DNA of 64,000 bases, taken from Paraprevotella clara YIT 11840. GTDB taxonomy: Bacteria; Bacteroidota; Bacteroidia; Bacteroidales; Bacteroidaceae. How positions within the stretch are numbered: position 1 is the first letter of the stretch; every line of letters starts with the position of its first letter. The notes below the pieces were generated by a model. The model made no database searches. It saw only the letters and a list, made by a program, of their open reading frames with translations, and was not told where the DNA came from. Made by a program: the position numbers and the translations under genes. Where the stretch lies: NCBI RefSeq assembly GCF_000233955.1, contig NZ_JH376628.1:22080-86079 (forward strand), given 5' to 3'. Shown piece by piece: positions 17,028 to 26,855 of the stretch.

Positions 17028-18959
17028 ATGAAATTTAGTTTAGACAGAATAATTATTAAAAACAGGTCTCCATTTCAAAATGACTTAGATTTATCGTTTA
17101 AAGAAAATGGAATTATTGTGCTTACATCAGTAAACGGAAAAGGTAAGACGACGCTGCTCTCATATATTATGGATGCATGGGTTGAATTGACCAAAAATAT
17201 CTATTCCGATACGTACAAAGGCAAAGAAAATTTCTATTATCGAATTTCTTCTTCTTTGTTTGACATGGATTCATCCAAACCATCCATGGTTTATATACGT
17301 TTCAAAAACGGAGATAAATATATCGATTATATAGATATTCGAAACAAATGTACCAAAGAAGATTATTTGTCAATGGTACCGTTTGAAGACAGAATTCCTT
17401 TTGAAATATTTTCAAAAGAACTAAATGAAAGAGGTTTAACAAAAGAAGTATCATCAACGGTTAAATCATCTGAGATTAAAGATATATTCAACACAAATGT
17501 AGTATCCTATTTCCCATCTTACAGATACGAAGTTCCAAACTATTTAAATGATCCCTATAACGTAAAACTATCTTTTAATACAAGAAATCGTTTCAGTAAT
17601 GAATTACCGAATCCAATCGAAGTTATTACAGGCATAAATGGTCTTGTAAATTGGATTATGGATATCGTTATAGACGGAGAGTTATATAAACGAACTCAGG
17701 TAATTGATGGGAAAAATATTGACATCACTCCGGAAAACAAAATATGGGAAAGTCTACAGCGAATTTTAAGAGAAGCTTTGTCATCAAAATATCCTGATGG
17801 AAATGTACGCTTTGCCATTGGTAAAAGGAATAAAGGAGCTTCTAGAGTCTCAGTAGTCAAAGCAGACGATTCTGTTGAACTATGCCCTACCATTTTCAAT
17901 CTCTCGACAGGGGAGCTTGCATTAATTTGTATATTTGCAGAAATATTGCGACAAGGAGACAATCTATTCAACGGAGTAACAAATGAAAGTATTCAAGGCA
18001 TTGTATTGGTTGACGAGATAGACAAACACCTACATATAAAATTACAGAAAGAATCTCTTCCAAAACTATTAAAGGCATTCCCTAATGTCCAATTTATATT
18101 AAGTAGTCATTCCCCATTTATGAATATGGGATTAGCAGACGAATGTCTAGAACGGAGTACAATCATTGATTTTGACAATGGTGGTATCAACGTAGCCCCT
18201 ACAAATAATGCCGTATATCAAGAAGCTTACGAAGTGTTTCTAAAAGAGCGAAATGACTATGCAACAAAGCTTGCCTCTTTACACAATGAGATGAACGTGT
18301 TAACTCGCCCAATCATTATTACTGAGGGGAAAACAGATTTGAAACACATATTAAAGGCTATGGAAAAACTTGGTATCGAAAGACGTTTTGATATATTACA
18401 ACCAGAGGACCAACCTGATGGATGGTCTAATGTCGACTCACTTATTAACAACATTTCAAAAACAAAAGTCATTGGACAACCGCACAAAGTAATAGCAATT
18501 TTTGATAGAGATATACCAAAATTGGTTTCTCAGTATCCAGACCCATATAAACAGCTTGGCAATAACGCATTTGCATTTTGCATTCCATGCCCAGAATCGA
18601 GGAAAAAAGAGGGAAGAACTAATATTTCTATTGAATATCTATATTCAGATGACGAAATTCATGCGTTACTTCCGAATAAAACACATTTGTTTTTTGGTAA
18701 TGAATTTAAAAATGATAGTACACGACAATGTATATCAGATCCGTCATTACGGTTGAACGATAGAAATGGTGCAGGAGAAGATAAAATTATTGAGAATAAT
18801 GGAGGACAAGCCGTTTATGATGCTCAATATGTAAACCATTTAGCGAAAAAGAATGAATTTGCAGATGCTATTCAAAATGACTATATAGAAATATCTAAAG
18901 AATCATGGGAGAACTTCCGCCCAATAATTGATATTATAAATTCAATTATTGATGCTTAG
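17028..18959 (+). CDS. ATPase with C-terminal TOPRIM domain (OLD-like)
   Basis: 643 residues. Head domain: N-terminal strand, Walker A VNGKGKTTLL at about 37-46, signature-like FNLSTGELALI at about 290-300, Walker B GIVLVDEIDKHLH at about 325-337, H-loop LSSHSPF at about 358-364. A TOPRIM-like domain begins at about 425: IIITEGKTD (conserved Glu) and later VIAIFDRD (D-x-D). This order is that of overcoming-lysogenization-defect nucleases and of fused PARIS-type proteins; the exact subtype is not clear. Likely phage defence. Its upstream partner ATPase is broken, so the system may not work. Confidence 0.75.
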   Translation: MKFSLDRIIIKNRSPFQNDLDLSFKENGIIVLTSVNGKGKTTLLSYIMDAWVELTKNIYSDTYKGKENFYYRISSSLFDMDSSKPSMVYIRFKNGDKYIDYIDIRNKCTKEDYLSMVPFEDRIPFEIFSKELNERGLTKEVSSTVKSSEIKDIFNTNVVSYFPSYRYEVPNYLNDPYNVKLSFNTRNRFSNELPNPIEVITGINGLVNWIMDIVIDGELYKRTQVIDGKNIDITPENKIWESLQRILREALSSKYPDGNVRFAIGKRNKGASRVSVVKADDSVELCPTIFNLSTGELALICIFAEILRQGDNLFNGVTNESIQGIVLVDEIDKHLHIKLQKESLPKLLKAFPNVQFILSSHSPFMNMGLADECLERSTIIDFDNGGINVAPTNNAVYQEAYEVFLKERNDYATKLASLHNEMNVLTRPIIITEGKTDLKHILKAMEKLGIERRFDILQPEDQPDGWSNVDSLINNISKTKVIGQPHKVIAIFDRDIPKLVSQYPDPYKQLGNNAFAFCIPCPESRKKEGRTNISIEYLYSDDEIHALLPNKTHLFFGNEFKNDSTRQCISDPSLRLNDRNGAGEDKIIENNGGQAVYDAQYVNHLAKKNEFADAIQNDYIEISKESWENFRPIIDIINSIIDA

Positions 18960-19037
18960 TCTGCTCAATATTGATATAGACACCTTCAATGAGAAAGTTC
19001 CTGAATTAAAAAGAATCAATATAATATTAATAAAAAG

Positions 19038-19734
19038 ATGAATGAAATAACTAGTCTCCAATTTTTAAATAAGCATCCAATATGGAATATTTTATTTGAT
19101 TATCAAGACATAGAAAATTTTTATATATGTGGTGGGTATATTCGTGACTATATCTTATATGGAAATGGTGGTAAGGATATTGATGTTTTTATAAACTGTA
19201 CGATAGAAGAACTGAATATGCTAATTACATATTTAGAGAAATATGGCCGTGTTGTATATGGACAATATGGCTCACCTCGATTTTATTCAAATGCAATTGA
19301 TGGGCATTATGTCGACATTGTTCCATTTTACAATTTTGTAGTTTCTCCTAAACCAATTCTTACAATTGACGATTTGTTGAAAAATTTTGATTTTACTGCC
19401 AATGCAATAGGTGTTAATATTAAAACAGGCACTATTTATGATCCTGTACATGGCATAACAGATATAAACAATCGTGTTTTACGAGCTGTTCGTTTGGATT
19501 TTCCAGAAAGACCTGTTTCTAATGATATACCTCTGTCGGCTATTTCTGTTTTTTGGTTTCGTCTCCTTCATTTTCAAAATAAATTAGGTTTTGAATTTGA
19601 AAAGCAAACAAAGGAATGGGCAATAAAAAAATACTTACAGGATTAAAGACCTAGAAATGTTTAAAACATATTTTTTTACTCCAAATATAAGTAAGGAATT
19701 TAATTTACATATATACAAATGTTTACATCGATAA
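19038..19734 (+). pseudogene. Poly(A) polymerase/CCA-type nucleotidyltransferase head, frameshifted
   Basis: MNEITSLQFL ... YICGGYIRD and GGKDIDVFI give the GG-x-x-R-D and D-x-D nucleotide-binding motifs of the poly(A) polymerase head family; DFTANAIGV and DPVHGITDI follow as in CCA-adding enzymes. The long tRNA-binding tail is absent. The read frame stops at 19646 after seven A (19625-19631); with eight A it continues as NTYRIKDLEMFKTYFF and ends at 19732-19734, overlapping the next start (19719). Target unknown. It could modify RNA or a small molecule. Confidence 0.7.
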
Positions 19735-20658
19735 ATACAGTTTTTAAACAGTTAAATGCTGAAGGTTGGAATGATATAACACTTGAGTATATTAATAAAG
19801 GGGTAATGACTGATACATACAAGATGCATACAAAAACTAAAAAGTATGTTGTCCGTTGTTATCCAAATCCAAGAAGATGGTTAGCTGAAGTTGAATATTC
19901 ATATCTTATAGATTTTGCAAAAAAAGGTATAAAAGCTCCATTGCCAGTTTGTATAAATAGAACAGAAGGTAAAATTGCTTATCTCATATATGAATGGGTA
20001 GAAGGTGAAACACTCAATGATAAATTCACCACTCTAAATGAGAATGAATTAAAGAATATTTGTATTGAGGTAATTAGTAATTATCAAGAAATTAACAAAA
20101 TAAAAGTCGATAAATATGGTGGTGTCAATAGAGGTAGAATCAATGAATATAATTCATGGAGTCATTTTCTTAAGGCTGAAATAGAAAAGTCTAGAAAATA
20201 TTTTAAGCAGACAAAAAAATAAAATATATTAAAATCTGTAATGGACTTTTTGACTATGTTGATAAAATAAAAGAACCATCACCATGCTTAGTATGGAGTG
20301 ATTTTAGTTTTGATAATATAATAATATCTAAAGATAATCATTTAGCTGCATTTATTGATTTTGAAGGAATGATGTCGGGGGATCCACTTTTGGGTATTGG
20401 TTATATCTTGTCACATAGTAGTCCTACGCATCCTTTTACAAGACTTATCCTTGAACAATACAATATTGATAGAGATGTTGAAGTAAAAAAACACTTGACT
20501 TTTATGCTGTGTTTAGATATATTAGATTATCCCCTTATACAAATTTTAATACTCCTAATAATACTATTAGAGAGCCACTTGATGTTTTTCTTTCGTATGT
20601 AAATGCAATTGACAATCAATTTATTAAAGAATGTAATTTGTTTAAAAGAGTAATGTAA
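19719..20658 (+). pseudogene. APH-type kinase (phosphotransferase), two frameshifts
   Basis: Aminoglycoside/choline kinase-like fold: KYVVRCYP (ATP-binding Lys), YLIYEWVEGE hinge, catalytic LVWSDFSFDNI (D-x4-N) and AAFIDFEGM (metal-binding D). The catalytic loop has Ser where most relatives have HGD. Frame breaks occur at two runs of seven A (20213-20219 and 20485-20491); in both, one more A restores reading to the stop at 20656-20658. About 310 residues if intact. Coupled to the nucleotidyltransferase by overlap. Substrate unknown; not evidence of aminoglycoside resistance. Confidence 0.7.
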
Positions 20659-20672
20659 ATAACAAAATTTAT

Positions 20673-21347
20673 GTGAAAAAAATTATAATACTCAGTTTAA
20701 CTATTATAGTTTGCTTTATAGCATTACATTATACATCGATCTATTATTCAGATGTGTTATCAAAATCAAATGTAGAAATTCCTATTCAGAATTTAACAAA
20801 AAATCTGAGAATAAAGGATGAACCGCCTGTATGGTTTGCTATTTCTGATACTTCTATTTCTACTTATAAAGCTATAGATAATTCCGAAAAAGAATTATTA
20901 TACAATTGTATGGAACCTATTGATTCTATAAAAAATGATTCTCATAAGCAAGAGTATATAAAAAAGGTAAATGAACTAATTTATAAGTCTAACAACAATT
21001 ACTCTAATACAAAACAACTTTTTGTTTTAACTTTATGTATAGTTTTTCTAGGTTGTTGTGCACGTACGTTTTACGATTATATAGGTTGGGAGTGTTATAA
21101 AGGTGGACAAAATATGGATACATGGTGGCCTTGGTATGTTTGTCGACCTATAATTGGTGTGCCAATAACCGCCTTTCTTATAGTTGCATTCCGGACTTCT
21201 ATGTTTTCATCACTTTTTAGCAGCAAAGATTTAAATACATATCTAATAGTTTCTTTTCTTGCAGGGTTCGCAATGATGGAGTTCGTTACTATGCTGCGTA
21301 GATCATCTAAAGCTTTATTTGGATCTTCTAAATTAGTAAATTTATAA
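20673..21347 (+). CDS. Membrane protein of unknown function
   Basis: 224 residues, GTG start (the ATG two bases earlier meets a stop). One membrane helix at 3-22, an outside region to about 110, then three hydrophobic segments (about 113-133, 157-178, 190-208) with TWWPWYVCRPIIG between, a motif seen in small Bacteroidetes membrane proteins. No family name known to me. Starts 15 bases after the kinase gene. Downstream is a strong hairpin. Confidence 0.65.
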   Translation: MKKIIILSLTIIVCFIALHYTSIYYSDVLSKSNVEIPIQNLTKNLRIKDEPPVWFAISDTSISTYKAIDNSEKELLYNCMEPIDSIKNDSHKQEYIKKVNELIYKSNNNYSNTKQLFVLTLCIVFLGCCARTFYDYIGWECYKGGQNMDTWWPWYVCRPIIGVPITAFLIVAFRTSMFSSLFSSKDLNTYLIVSFLAGFAMMEFVTMLRRSSKALFGSSKLVNL

Positions 21348-21400
21348 AAAGGAAATATGGGCAAAAGTTTCAATTATTAGATATAATTTTATTGGTTGAT

Positions 21401-21436
21401 AAATGCCACTGTCCGAAATTTTGGACAGTGGCATTT
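21401..21436. terminator. Bidirectional terminator
   Basis: Perfect 14-base arms (21401-21414, 21423-21436; AAATGCCACTGTCC and its complement), 8-base loop, A/T-rich on both sides. Lies between the convergent ends of the membrane protein gene and the YdeI-like gene. Confidence 0.85.
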
Positions 21437-22015
21437 ATAATCTTCCGTTGTCATTCCATTCTCCGTAAAGAAGTCCTTTTCGGGTATTTTCTATAAATTT
21501 GTTCAGGCGGCTTTCAAAAAGTTCGGGTTGATTCCTCTTAATTTGGATGGTATCAATTCTGATTCGCCTATATAAATCAGGGAATTGGCAGAAGTTGTTC
21601 CACACTACCGGGTCAGATTGTAGTCTGTGTAATATATCCTTGTCTATGGTAAAACCATTAGGTGACATATCCGGTAGAACGGCTCTTCCGGCATCTGTCA
21701 TCAATCCTAACCGTTCCATTCTGCGGCATCTTTCTTTATTGAGCTCGGACCAATTGCTTCTTGGCTTTCTGGGGCAAAGTTTCTGGGCTGTGAAATCATC
21801 TGCTATTTTTTTGTAGTACTGTCTATCCAGCCGAAACATAGTGCTTCTTCTACAGCATCGATATACCAGAAAATACTGTCATCTGTAGGTCTACCACGTT
21901 TCACGACTACCCAACATTCTTTCTCCGTTTTGTGGTTCTGTATTAACCATTCACGCAGCTCGGTTCTTGATTTGACGTTCAGTAAATTATGTATTTCCAT
22001 TGTTTGTTGTTTCAA
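21435..22015 (-). pseudogene. YdeI/OmpD-associated family protein, frameshifted
   Basis: From 22015 (or the ATG at 22000): KSRTELREWLIQNH, ECWVVVKRGRP and EALCFGWIDSTTKK, then a stop. With one more base in the T7 run (21806-21812) it continues as ADDFTAQKLCPRKPRSNWSE to the C-terminus at 21435. Both parts are diagnostic of the YdeI family; function of the family is poorly defined. Overlaps the upstream Cys-rich gene. Last gene of a four-gene minus operon. Confidence 0.75.
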
Positions 22016-22430
22016 TTTGCATTTTGCAATGTTGGCTACCTCGTAAAATGGATTCGCAGATTGTTACCCGAAATGCCTTGTCTTTCCATAATGAATGTAA
22101 GACGTAAAGAATGCTTTGCTTGAAACACTCACAAAGTAAAGGTGTGGAAACATATCCTTGCCGGTGAAGCATGCACGTACATTCCATAAAGTGCAGATGA
22201 TACACAGAACCTTTGTTAATGATTTCGCTTTTAACTCCAGGCAGTTTGTTTGCTTCTGAAAAGAAGGTGTCCAAATCACCATTTGCTTTTTCATATAGTT
22301 TCTGATAGATTTGTAGTGTTCCACATTTCACACAATTTTTCCCGCATTCCGAAAAGAATGAGGCGCGCTGTTCCTCGTTCAGACAGCTTATCCCTTTTTC
22401 GAATCCTTGGAACCAATCTGATAAAGTCAT
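21987..22430 (-). CDS. Cysteine-rich protein of unknown function
   Basis: 147 residues with 10 or more cysteines, in clusters CGKNCVKCG (about 29-37) and ECTCMLHRQG ... CECF (about 83-105), and ending SILRGSQHCKMQI, which resembles the G-x-x-x-C-x-F/M-x-I end of V4R and L-2-amino-thiazoline-4-carboxylate hydrolase-like proteins. That similarity is weak. A metal or thiol role is plausible. Lies between the HAD gene and the YdeI-like gene. Confidence 0.55.
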   Translation of the reverse strand: MTLSDWFQGFEKGISCLNEEQRASFFSECGKNCVKCGTLQIYQKLYEKANGDLDTFFSEANKLPGVKSEIINKGSVYHLHFMECTCMLHRQGYVSTPLLCECFKQSILYVLHSLWKDKAFRVTICESILRGSQHCKMQIETTNNGNT

Positions 22431-22469
22431 GCTATTTCTTTTTTAGATTTCAAAAATATGGAAATATTT

Positions 22470-23132
22470 TCAATATTCATTGGTGTGTTTCAAAAGATAT
22501 TCCGATATTTTCTCAATGCTGTTGAATACTTTTCCTGGATTGCATTTTTCCAGTTTTTCTTGAATAGAATTTGTTACACACCAGGCAGCGGACAAGCATA
22601 CCACGTTCACCATCCTGCATTGCATTATATCAGAAACAGTATCTCCGATATATACAATTTCTGAAGGAGAAAGATGATAAACATTCAACAATTCATTCAA
22701 AGCTTCATGTTTGGTATTTCGTTCTGCATTACCTGTTATGATTCTGTCGAAATCAGAATCCATCCCCAATTGCTGTAATGTAATCTCACAACTCTTTGCT
22801 CCTTTGCCTGTGATAAGTGCTACAATTAGGTTATTTTGTCTTAATTGAATAATTAGTTCACGTATACCTTGAAATGGCTGTGGACACATAAAACGATGCA
22901 GTTTCATGTAAATAGGATAAAAATCTTGTAGTGCCTGTTTCCAATATTCATTTTTAATCACCTTTCTTATCATTCCTTCTTCGTTCAGACCGAAAGTCTT
23001 TATGATATCATCTTCTGATAAAGTCTGTGATATATATGGTTATACAGCCATTCTGAAAGCTTTTATGCATAGTGGAAGCGTATCCGCAATGGTTCCATCC
23101 AAATCGAAGGCTACCAACTTAATCTTGTTCAT
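22470..23132 (-). pseudogene. HAD-family phosphatase with in-frame stop
   Basis: Starts MNKIKLVAFDLDGTIADT (catalytic D-x-D-G-T) at 23130-23132, with an in-frame TAA at 23040-23042. After it the same frame continues through SEDDIIKTFGLNEEG, VALITGKGAKS (motif II), and VYIGDTVSDI (motif IV) to 22470. So the only defect is one nonsense codon (Glu or Gln to stop). PGP/beta-phosphoglucomutase-like subfamily with a helical cap. Translational restart at an internal ATG would lack the nucleophile. Confidence 0.75.
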
Positions 23133-23727
23133 TAGGTACATTGATTTTACGGATGATTTTACAAGGATTACCTGCAGCCAGACAATCAGCTGGGATAGAT
23201 TTTGTAACGACACTACCAGCACCAATAACACTTCCTTTGCCTATGGTGACACCTGGTAAAATGATGACTCCACCGCCAACCCAACATCCATCTTCGATGG
23301 TTACAGGAAGTGCATACGTATGGCGTATATATTTTATTCCATCAGGCGTTTCCACAGGTGTTAATCGTTTATCCAATTCAACCGGATGGGTTGCTGTATA
23401 TATTTGTACATTCGGTCCTATCAGTACGTTGTTTCCTATAGTAATTCTATTACAATCGACCAGTGTACACCCTGTATTGATGCTGACATTGTTGCCAATC
23501 GTTATGTGGCATCCATAATCACATATAAATGGACTGCCTACAGAAACATTCTTTCCAATATTTTCGAACATATCTTTCAGTATAGCATACTTCTTCTCTT
23601 TTGCATCGTAGGGCAAGGCATTGTATTCCAATAACAGTTTATGCGTCTTCGTCTTAAATTCGATAAAGATAGGAGCATGACAATCATACCATTCTCCTGA
23701 CAGACATTTTTCCAGTTCTGTTTTCAT
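23119..23727 (-). CDS. Maltose/galactoside-type sugar O-acetyltransferase
   Basis: 202 residues from the ATG at 23725-23727. N-terminal maltose-acetyltransferase region (CLSGEWYDCH), then a left-handed beta-helix with hexapeptide repeats (VSINTGCTLVDCNRITIGNN, NVLIGPNVQIYTATHP with the catalytic His, GGGVIILPGVTIGKGSVIG). Transfers acetyl from acetyl-CoA to a sugar hydroxyl. First gene of the minus operon; its end overlaps the HAD gene by 14 bases. A -7 box (TAATTTTG) lies upstream. Confidence 0.85.
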   Translation of the reverse strand: MKTELEKCLSGEWYDCHAPIFIEFKTKTHKLLLEYNALPYDAKEKKYAILKDMFENIGKNVSVGSPFICDYGCHITIGNNVSINTGCTLVDCNRITIGNNVLIGPNVQIYTATHPVELDKRLTPVETPDGIKYIRHTYALPVTIEDGCWVGGGVIILPGVTIGKGSVIGAGSVVTKSIPADCLAAGNPCKIIRKINVPNEQD

Positions 23728-23753
23728 AATCAGTTTCCTTTTAACTACAAAGG

Positions 23754-23814
23754 CAAAATTATACAAGTTTTCTGATTTTACTCTGTAATATTTTTCCTAT
23801 AATCTGTATCTTTG
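23754..23814. promoter_or_regulatory. Divergent promoter region
   Basis: Minus strand -7 box TAATTTTG (23754-23761) for the acetyltransferase operon, and plus strand -7 box TATCTTTG (23807-23814) for the AraC gene. No clear -33 boxes; activation by the AraC protein would fit. Confidence 0.5.
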
Positions 23815-23831
23815 TGAATATATACAAGCCC

Positions 23832-24674
23832 ATGAAAAGAGAAAACTTACATCAGCCTTTCGAAATCACCCTCAGTGAGGTAGATGATACGAACTTGAAA
23901 GAACATGATCATACATTTTTTGAATTGGTATATATTCTGACCGGTACAGGAATTCAATGGATAAACAACCATAAGTTTCCGTATCATGACGGACATCTGT
24001 TTCTGATTACTCCCGGCGATATTCACTCATTTGAGATTCATAACAGAACAAATTTTGTCTATATCAAATTCAATGATATTTATATCCATTCTGCTGTTTT
24101 AGGTGATGATAATATTCAGAGACTGGAGTTTATTCTCCAGCATGCTAACCATCAGCCCGGGTGTATCCTAAGAAACACCACGGATAAACTGCTCGTCAAA
24201 CCCATGATAGAGGCTATCATGCGTGAATACCGAAACAAGCATATCTATAGTACCGAGATAATTGCGCAATTGATTAATACTATAATTATAGTGGTAGCCA
24301 GAAATGTGGCCATGTTTCTTCCTGAAAGGCTGGATGACAATTCGACAGATCTGGTACTTAATATCCTGCAATATATACAGTCCAATATCTGTTTCCCGGA
24401 AAAGATTAAAGCAAAAGAAATATGTCGACATTTTGGTATCTCTCCCAATTATCTTGGAAAATATTTCAAGAAGCAGACCAATGAAACCATGCAACAATAT
24501 ATATTGAATTATAAGATGAAGATGGTGGAAAGCCGACTTCTACATAGCGATATGAGGATAAATGAAATAGTAGAAGAACTGGGCTTCACTGATGAAAGCC
24601 ACCTGAACAGATTATTCAAGAAATACAAGGATGTCAGTCCTACAGAATTCCGGAAAATAAATAAACTTTTATAG
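23832..24674 (+). CDS. AraC-family regulator
   Basis: 280 residues from ATG 23832; the upstream GTG extension begins within the -7 box and is rejected. N-terminal cupin sensor domain (HDHTFFELVYILTGTG, ITPGDIHSF) and C-terminal double HTH (KAKEICRHFGISPNYLGKYF, RINEIVEELGFTDESHLNRLFK). Divergent from the acetyltransferase operon, which it probably regulates. The sensor likely binds a sugar. Confidence 0.85.
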   Translation: MKRENLHQPFEITLSEVDDTNLKEHDHTFFELVYILTGTGIQWINNHKFPYHDGHLFLITPGDIHSFEIHNRTNFVYIKFNDIYIHSAVLGDDNIQRLEFILQHANHQPGCILRNTTDKLLVKPMIEAIMREYRNKHIYSTEIIAQLINTIIIVVARNVAMFLPERLDDNSTDLVLNILQYIQSNICFPEKIKAKEICRHFGISPNYLGKYFKKQTNETMQQYILNYKMKMVESRLLHSDMRINEIVEELGFTDESHLNRLFKKYKDVSPTEFRKINKLL

Positions 24675-24675
24675 A

Positions 24676-25496
24676 ATGATGACAAGTGGATTCAGATTTT
24701 ATAAACCATGCCAGCAGTTGAGGGATTATATCAGATACTATTGGATATTTGAGAGTAATCGGCCGACCGAGACCTACACCTTCCCAATTGGTTGCCCTCA
24801 GATTATATTTCATAAAAAGTCGGCTTTATATATTCCCGAATTAAGCACGAAGCAGGATAAACTGACTATTAGTGGACAAGTTAACTTCTCGTCCCATATT
24901 AGTGCTACGGATAATATAGAGATGATTGTTGCAGTGTTTCATTCTTATGCCATGAGTACCTTCTTAATGTCCCCACATCTCTATTCTATAATAGGGAAGT
25001 ATCTGGTTATGGATTGGAGAATAAGGAATTAAATTGTCTTGCAGCGAGAGTCTTGGATTGTGAAGATAATAACTTCTGTATATATCTTATAGAACAATGG
25101 TTGCTTTCACAGTTAAGAATCAATTCAACATCAAGACGTGAACAGGATATTGACAGGATTATGACAGTTATCCGTCAAATGTATTCTAATCCTAATATTA
25201 GGATTTCTGAACTGGCATCTATTGCCTGCCTAAGCAAGAAACAGTTTGAACGTGTTTTTCTTGCCATGGTCGGTATGAATCCGAAAAAGTATGCACGAAT
25301 CATACGATTTCAGAAATCCCTTAAACTTATGCAAAACCAACCTGAAAGTATCAGTTTAGCGCAAATATCCTATCAATGCGGTTATTCAGACCAGTCACAT
25401 TTTATACGTGAATTTAGGACACTCAGCGGATATACTCCCTTATCACTAAGAGAAATATGTGAGCCATATTCCGATTTGTTTACCACTCCATTATAA
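24676..25496 (+). pseudogene. AraC-family regulator (DUF6597 type), frameshifted
   Basis: N-terminal part FYKPCQQLRDYIRYYWIFES and QVNFSSHISA matches the DUF6597 domain found before AraC HTH domains. The frame breaks at CCCC (24971-24974); one more C gives reading on through FYNREVSGYGLENKEL to the HTH part (ISELASIACLSKKQFERVF, ISYQCGYSDQSHFIREF). About 273 residues if intact. One base after the preceding AraC gene; two AraC genes in a row suggest layered control of the CAT-like gene downstream. Confidence 0.75.
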
Positions 25497-25563
25497 TGTC
25501 TCTTTTGTTCTATCCGTACTCAAACGTCCTTTTTATTTTTGTACCAGAATTAAAGTTACAGAA

Positions 25564-26190
25564 ATGAAGAAAGTAATAAATCCCGAAATGACCACACGAG
25601 CATATGCATACAAGATGTGGATGCAGGCACCTATGCCAATGGTTACATTTTTCAAGACGGTAGATGTGACTAAACTTGTAAAAACTAGTAAAGAGAAAGG
25701 ACTGAAATTGAATATGTTGATGTGTTGGTGTATCGGCAAAGCAGCTTCTGGAATTAAGGAATTCTATATACTTCCTGTTGGTGACAGATTGGTTCAATAT
25801 GATACAATTGCCGTGAATACGATTGTAGCCAATAGAATTGGTGAAATAAATTCCTGTGATATTCCTTTTTCAGAAAATCTGATTCAATTCAATGATGATT
25901 ATATCCGATTGACCAAACAAGTAAGAGAAAACTGTGAAAACTATGATTTAACTGAAAGTATGGTTATTGGTACCTCTGCTCTTGTGAATTATGAAATAGA
26001 TGGTGCTGTTGGTATGTATAGTGGTATATTCAATAATCCATTCCTGATATGGGGAAAAATAAAAAAACGTTTCTTCAGGAAATACCTGACTATTTCATTT
26101 CAATTCCACCATACACAAATGGATGGAGCTCATGCTGTCAAATTTCTAGAGGTACTTCAATGTGTAATTAATTCCAATTCTCTGAAATGA
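25564..26190 (+). CDS. CatA-like O-acetyltransferase
   Basis: 208 residues from ATG 25564. It has the trimeric chloramphenicol-acetyltransferase fold: AYKMWMQAPMPMVTFFKTVDV at the start and the catalytic FHHTQMDGAH (H-H-x3-D-G) near 190. Many such proteins in Bacteroidales are not shown to confer resistance, so I call it CAT-like only. A -7 box TATTTTTG lies at about 25530. It follows two AraC genes and ends at a bidirectional hairpin. Confidence 0.8.
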   Translation: MKKVINPEMTTRAYAYKMWMQAPMPMVTFFKTVDVTKLVKTSKEKGLKLNMLMCWCIGKAASGIKEFYILPVGDRLVQYDTIAVNTIVANRIGEINSCDIPFSENLIQFNDDYIRLTKQVRENCENYDLTESMVIGTSALVNYEIDGAVGMYSGIFNNPFLIWGKIKKRFFRKYLTISFQFHHTQMDGAHAVKFLEVLQCVINSNSLK

Positions 26191-26205
26191 AAATCATATA
26201 ATATA

Positions 26206-26240
26206 AAGTTTCAACTGACTAGAATAGTCGGTTGAAACTT
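26206..26240. terminator. Bidirectional terminator
   Basis: 15-base arms (26206-26220 and 26226-26240, one G-U pair), 5-base loop, between the convergent ends of the CAT-like and the 26253-26744 genes. Confidence 0.85.
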
Positions 26241-26252
26241 CTTTGGCCGTTA

Positions 26253-26744
26253 TTACATCACCAAAATCCTTATTATTACCATCACCATTATAATTCCCAA
26301 AATCGCTATAAATCCGCAGCAAGCAATCGTCTTCCAGACCAATCCAGAATGCAAAAATTCTACATTCGCCACTATCATACAGACCAAGAAAGAGGATAGG
26401 GCAATTAGAATGACAATCAAAATATAAAATGCTTTATATGATAGAGAAATACGGTTATCCATTTGAGTAATCCTCTGCTCTACCTCTGTACACTTGGTTT
26501 CAATTTGATCAATGAACCGGCCAAGAACGGTATTGCCAAATATTACAGCCTGCTCTTGCGTATCCTGAGTAATAGACAGTTTGTATTTTCCTAATAAATC
26601 TACCAATGCGGTAAGATCCGTCCTCAATCTATACACATTGTCATTCAACTCGGCAAGTTCATTTACGTCTATACTAAGCAGACGTTTTTCTTCTTCAAGA
26701 TATTCATTCTGAGGAGTACTTTTGGTAACCTGCGTTTCCTTCAT
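26253..26744 (-). CDS. Two-helix membrane protein with coiled coil
   Basis: 163 residues from ATG 26742-26744; the longer frame to 26783 reads into the insertion element and is rejected. Charged N-terminus, heptad-like region (about 40-100), then two membrane helices (about 108-130 and 138-162) ending at the C-terminus. Family not recognised. Its start is only 12 bases from the IS21 left end, so its native promoter has been displaced. Confidence 0.55.
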   Translation of the reverse strand: MKETQVTKSTPQNEYLEEEKRLLSIDVNELAELNDNVYRLRTDLTALVDLLGKYKLSITQDTQEQAVIFGNTVLGRFIDQIETKCTEVEQRITQMDNRISLSYKAFYILIVILIALSSFLVCMIVANVEFLHSGLVWKTIACCGFIAILGIIMVMVIIRILVM

Positions 26745-26855
26745 TTCAGCGGTATTGTATATACTAATTGAAAAGTGCGCCACTTTTCTAACTTAAAATA
26801 GCTCCACCATAGGCTCAAGTATAGACCTTTGCATGTTATCAATGCAAGGGCAAAA

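Noticed and set aside
19719..20658. Aminoglycoside resistance kinase
   Set aside because: The catalytic loop is atypical and the frame is broken twice; the substrate cannot be inferred.
25564..26190. Chloramphenicol resistance determinant
   Set aside because: Only the general CAT fold and HHxxxDG motif are visible; many CAT-like proteins do not give resistance, so it is called CAT-like only.
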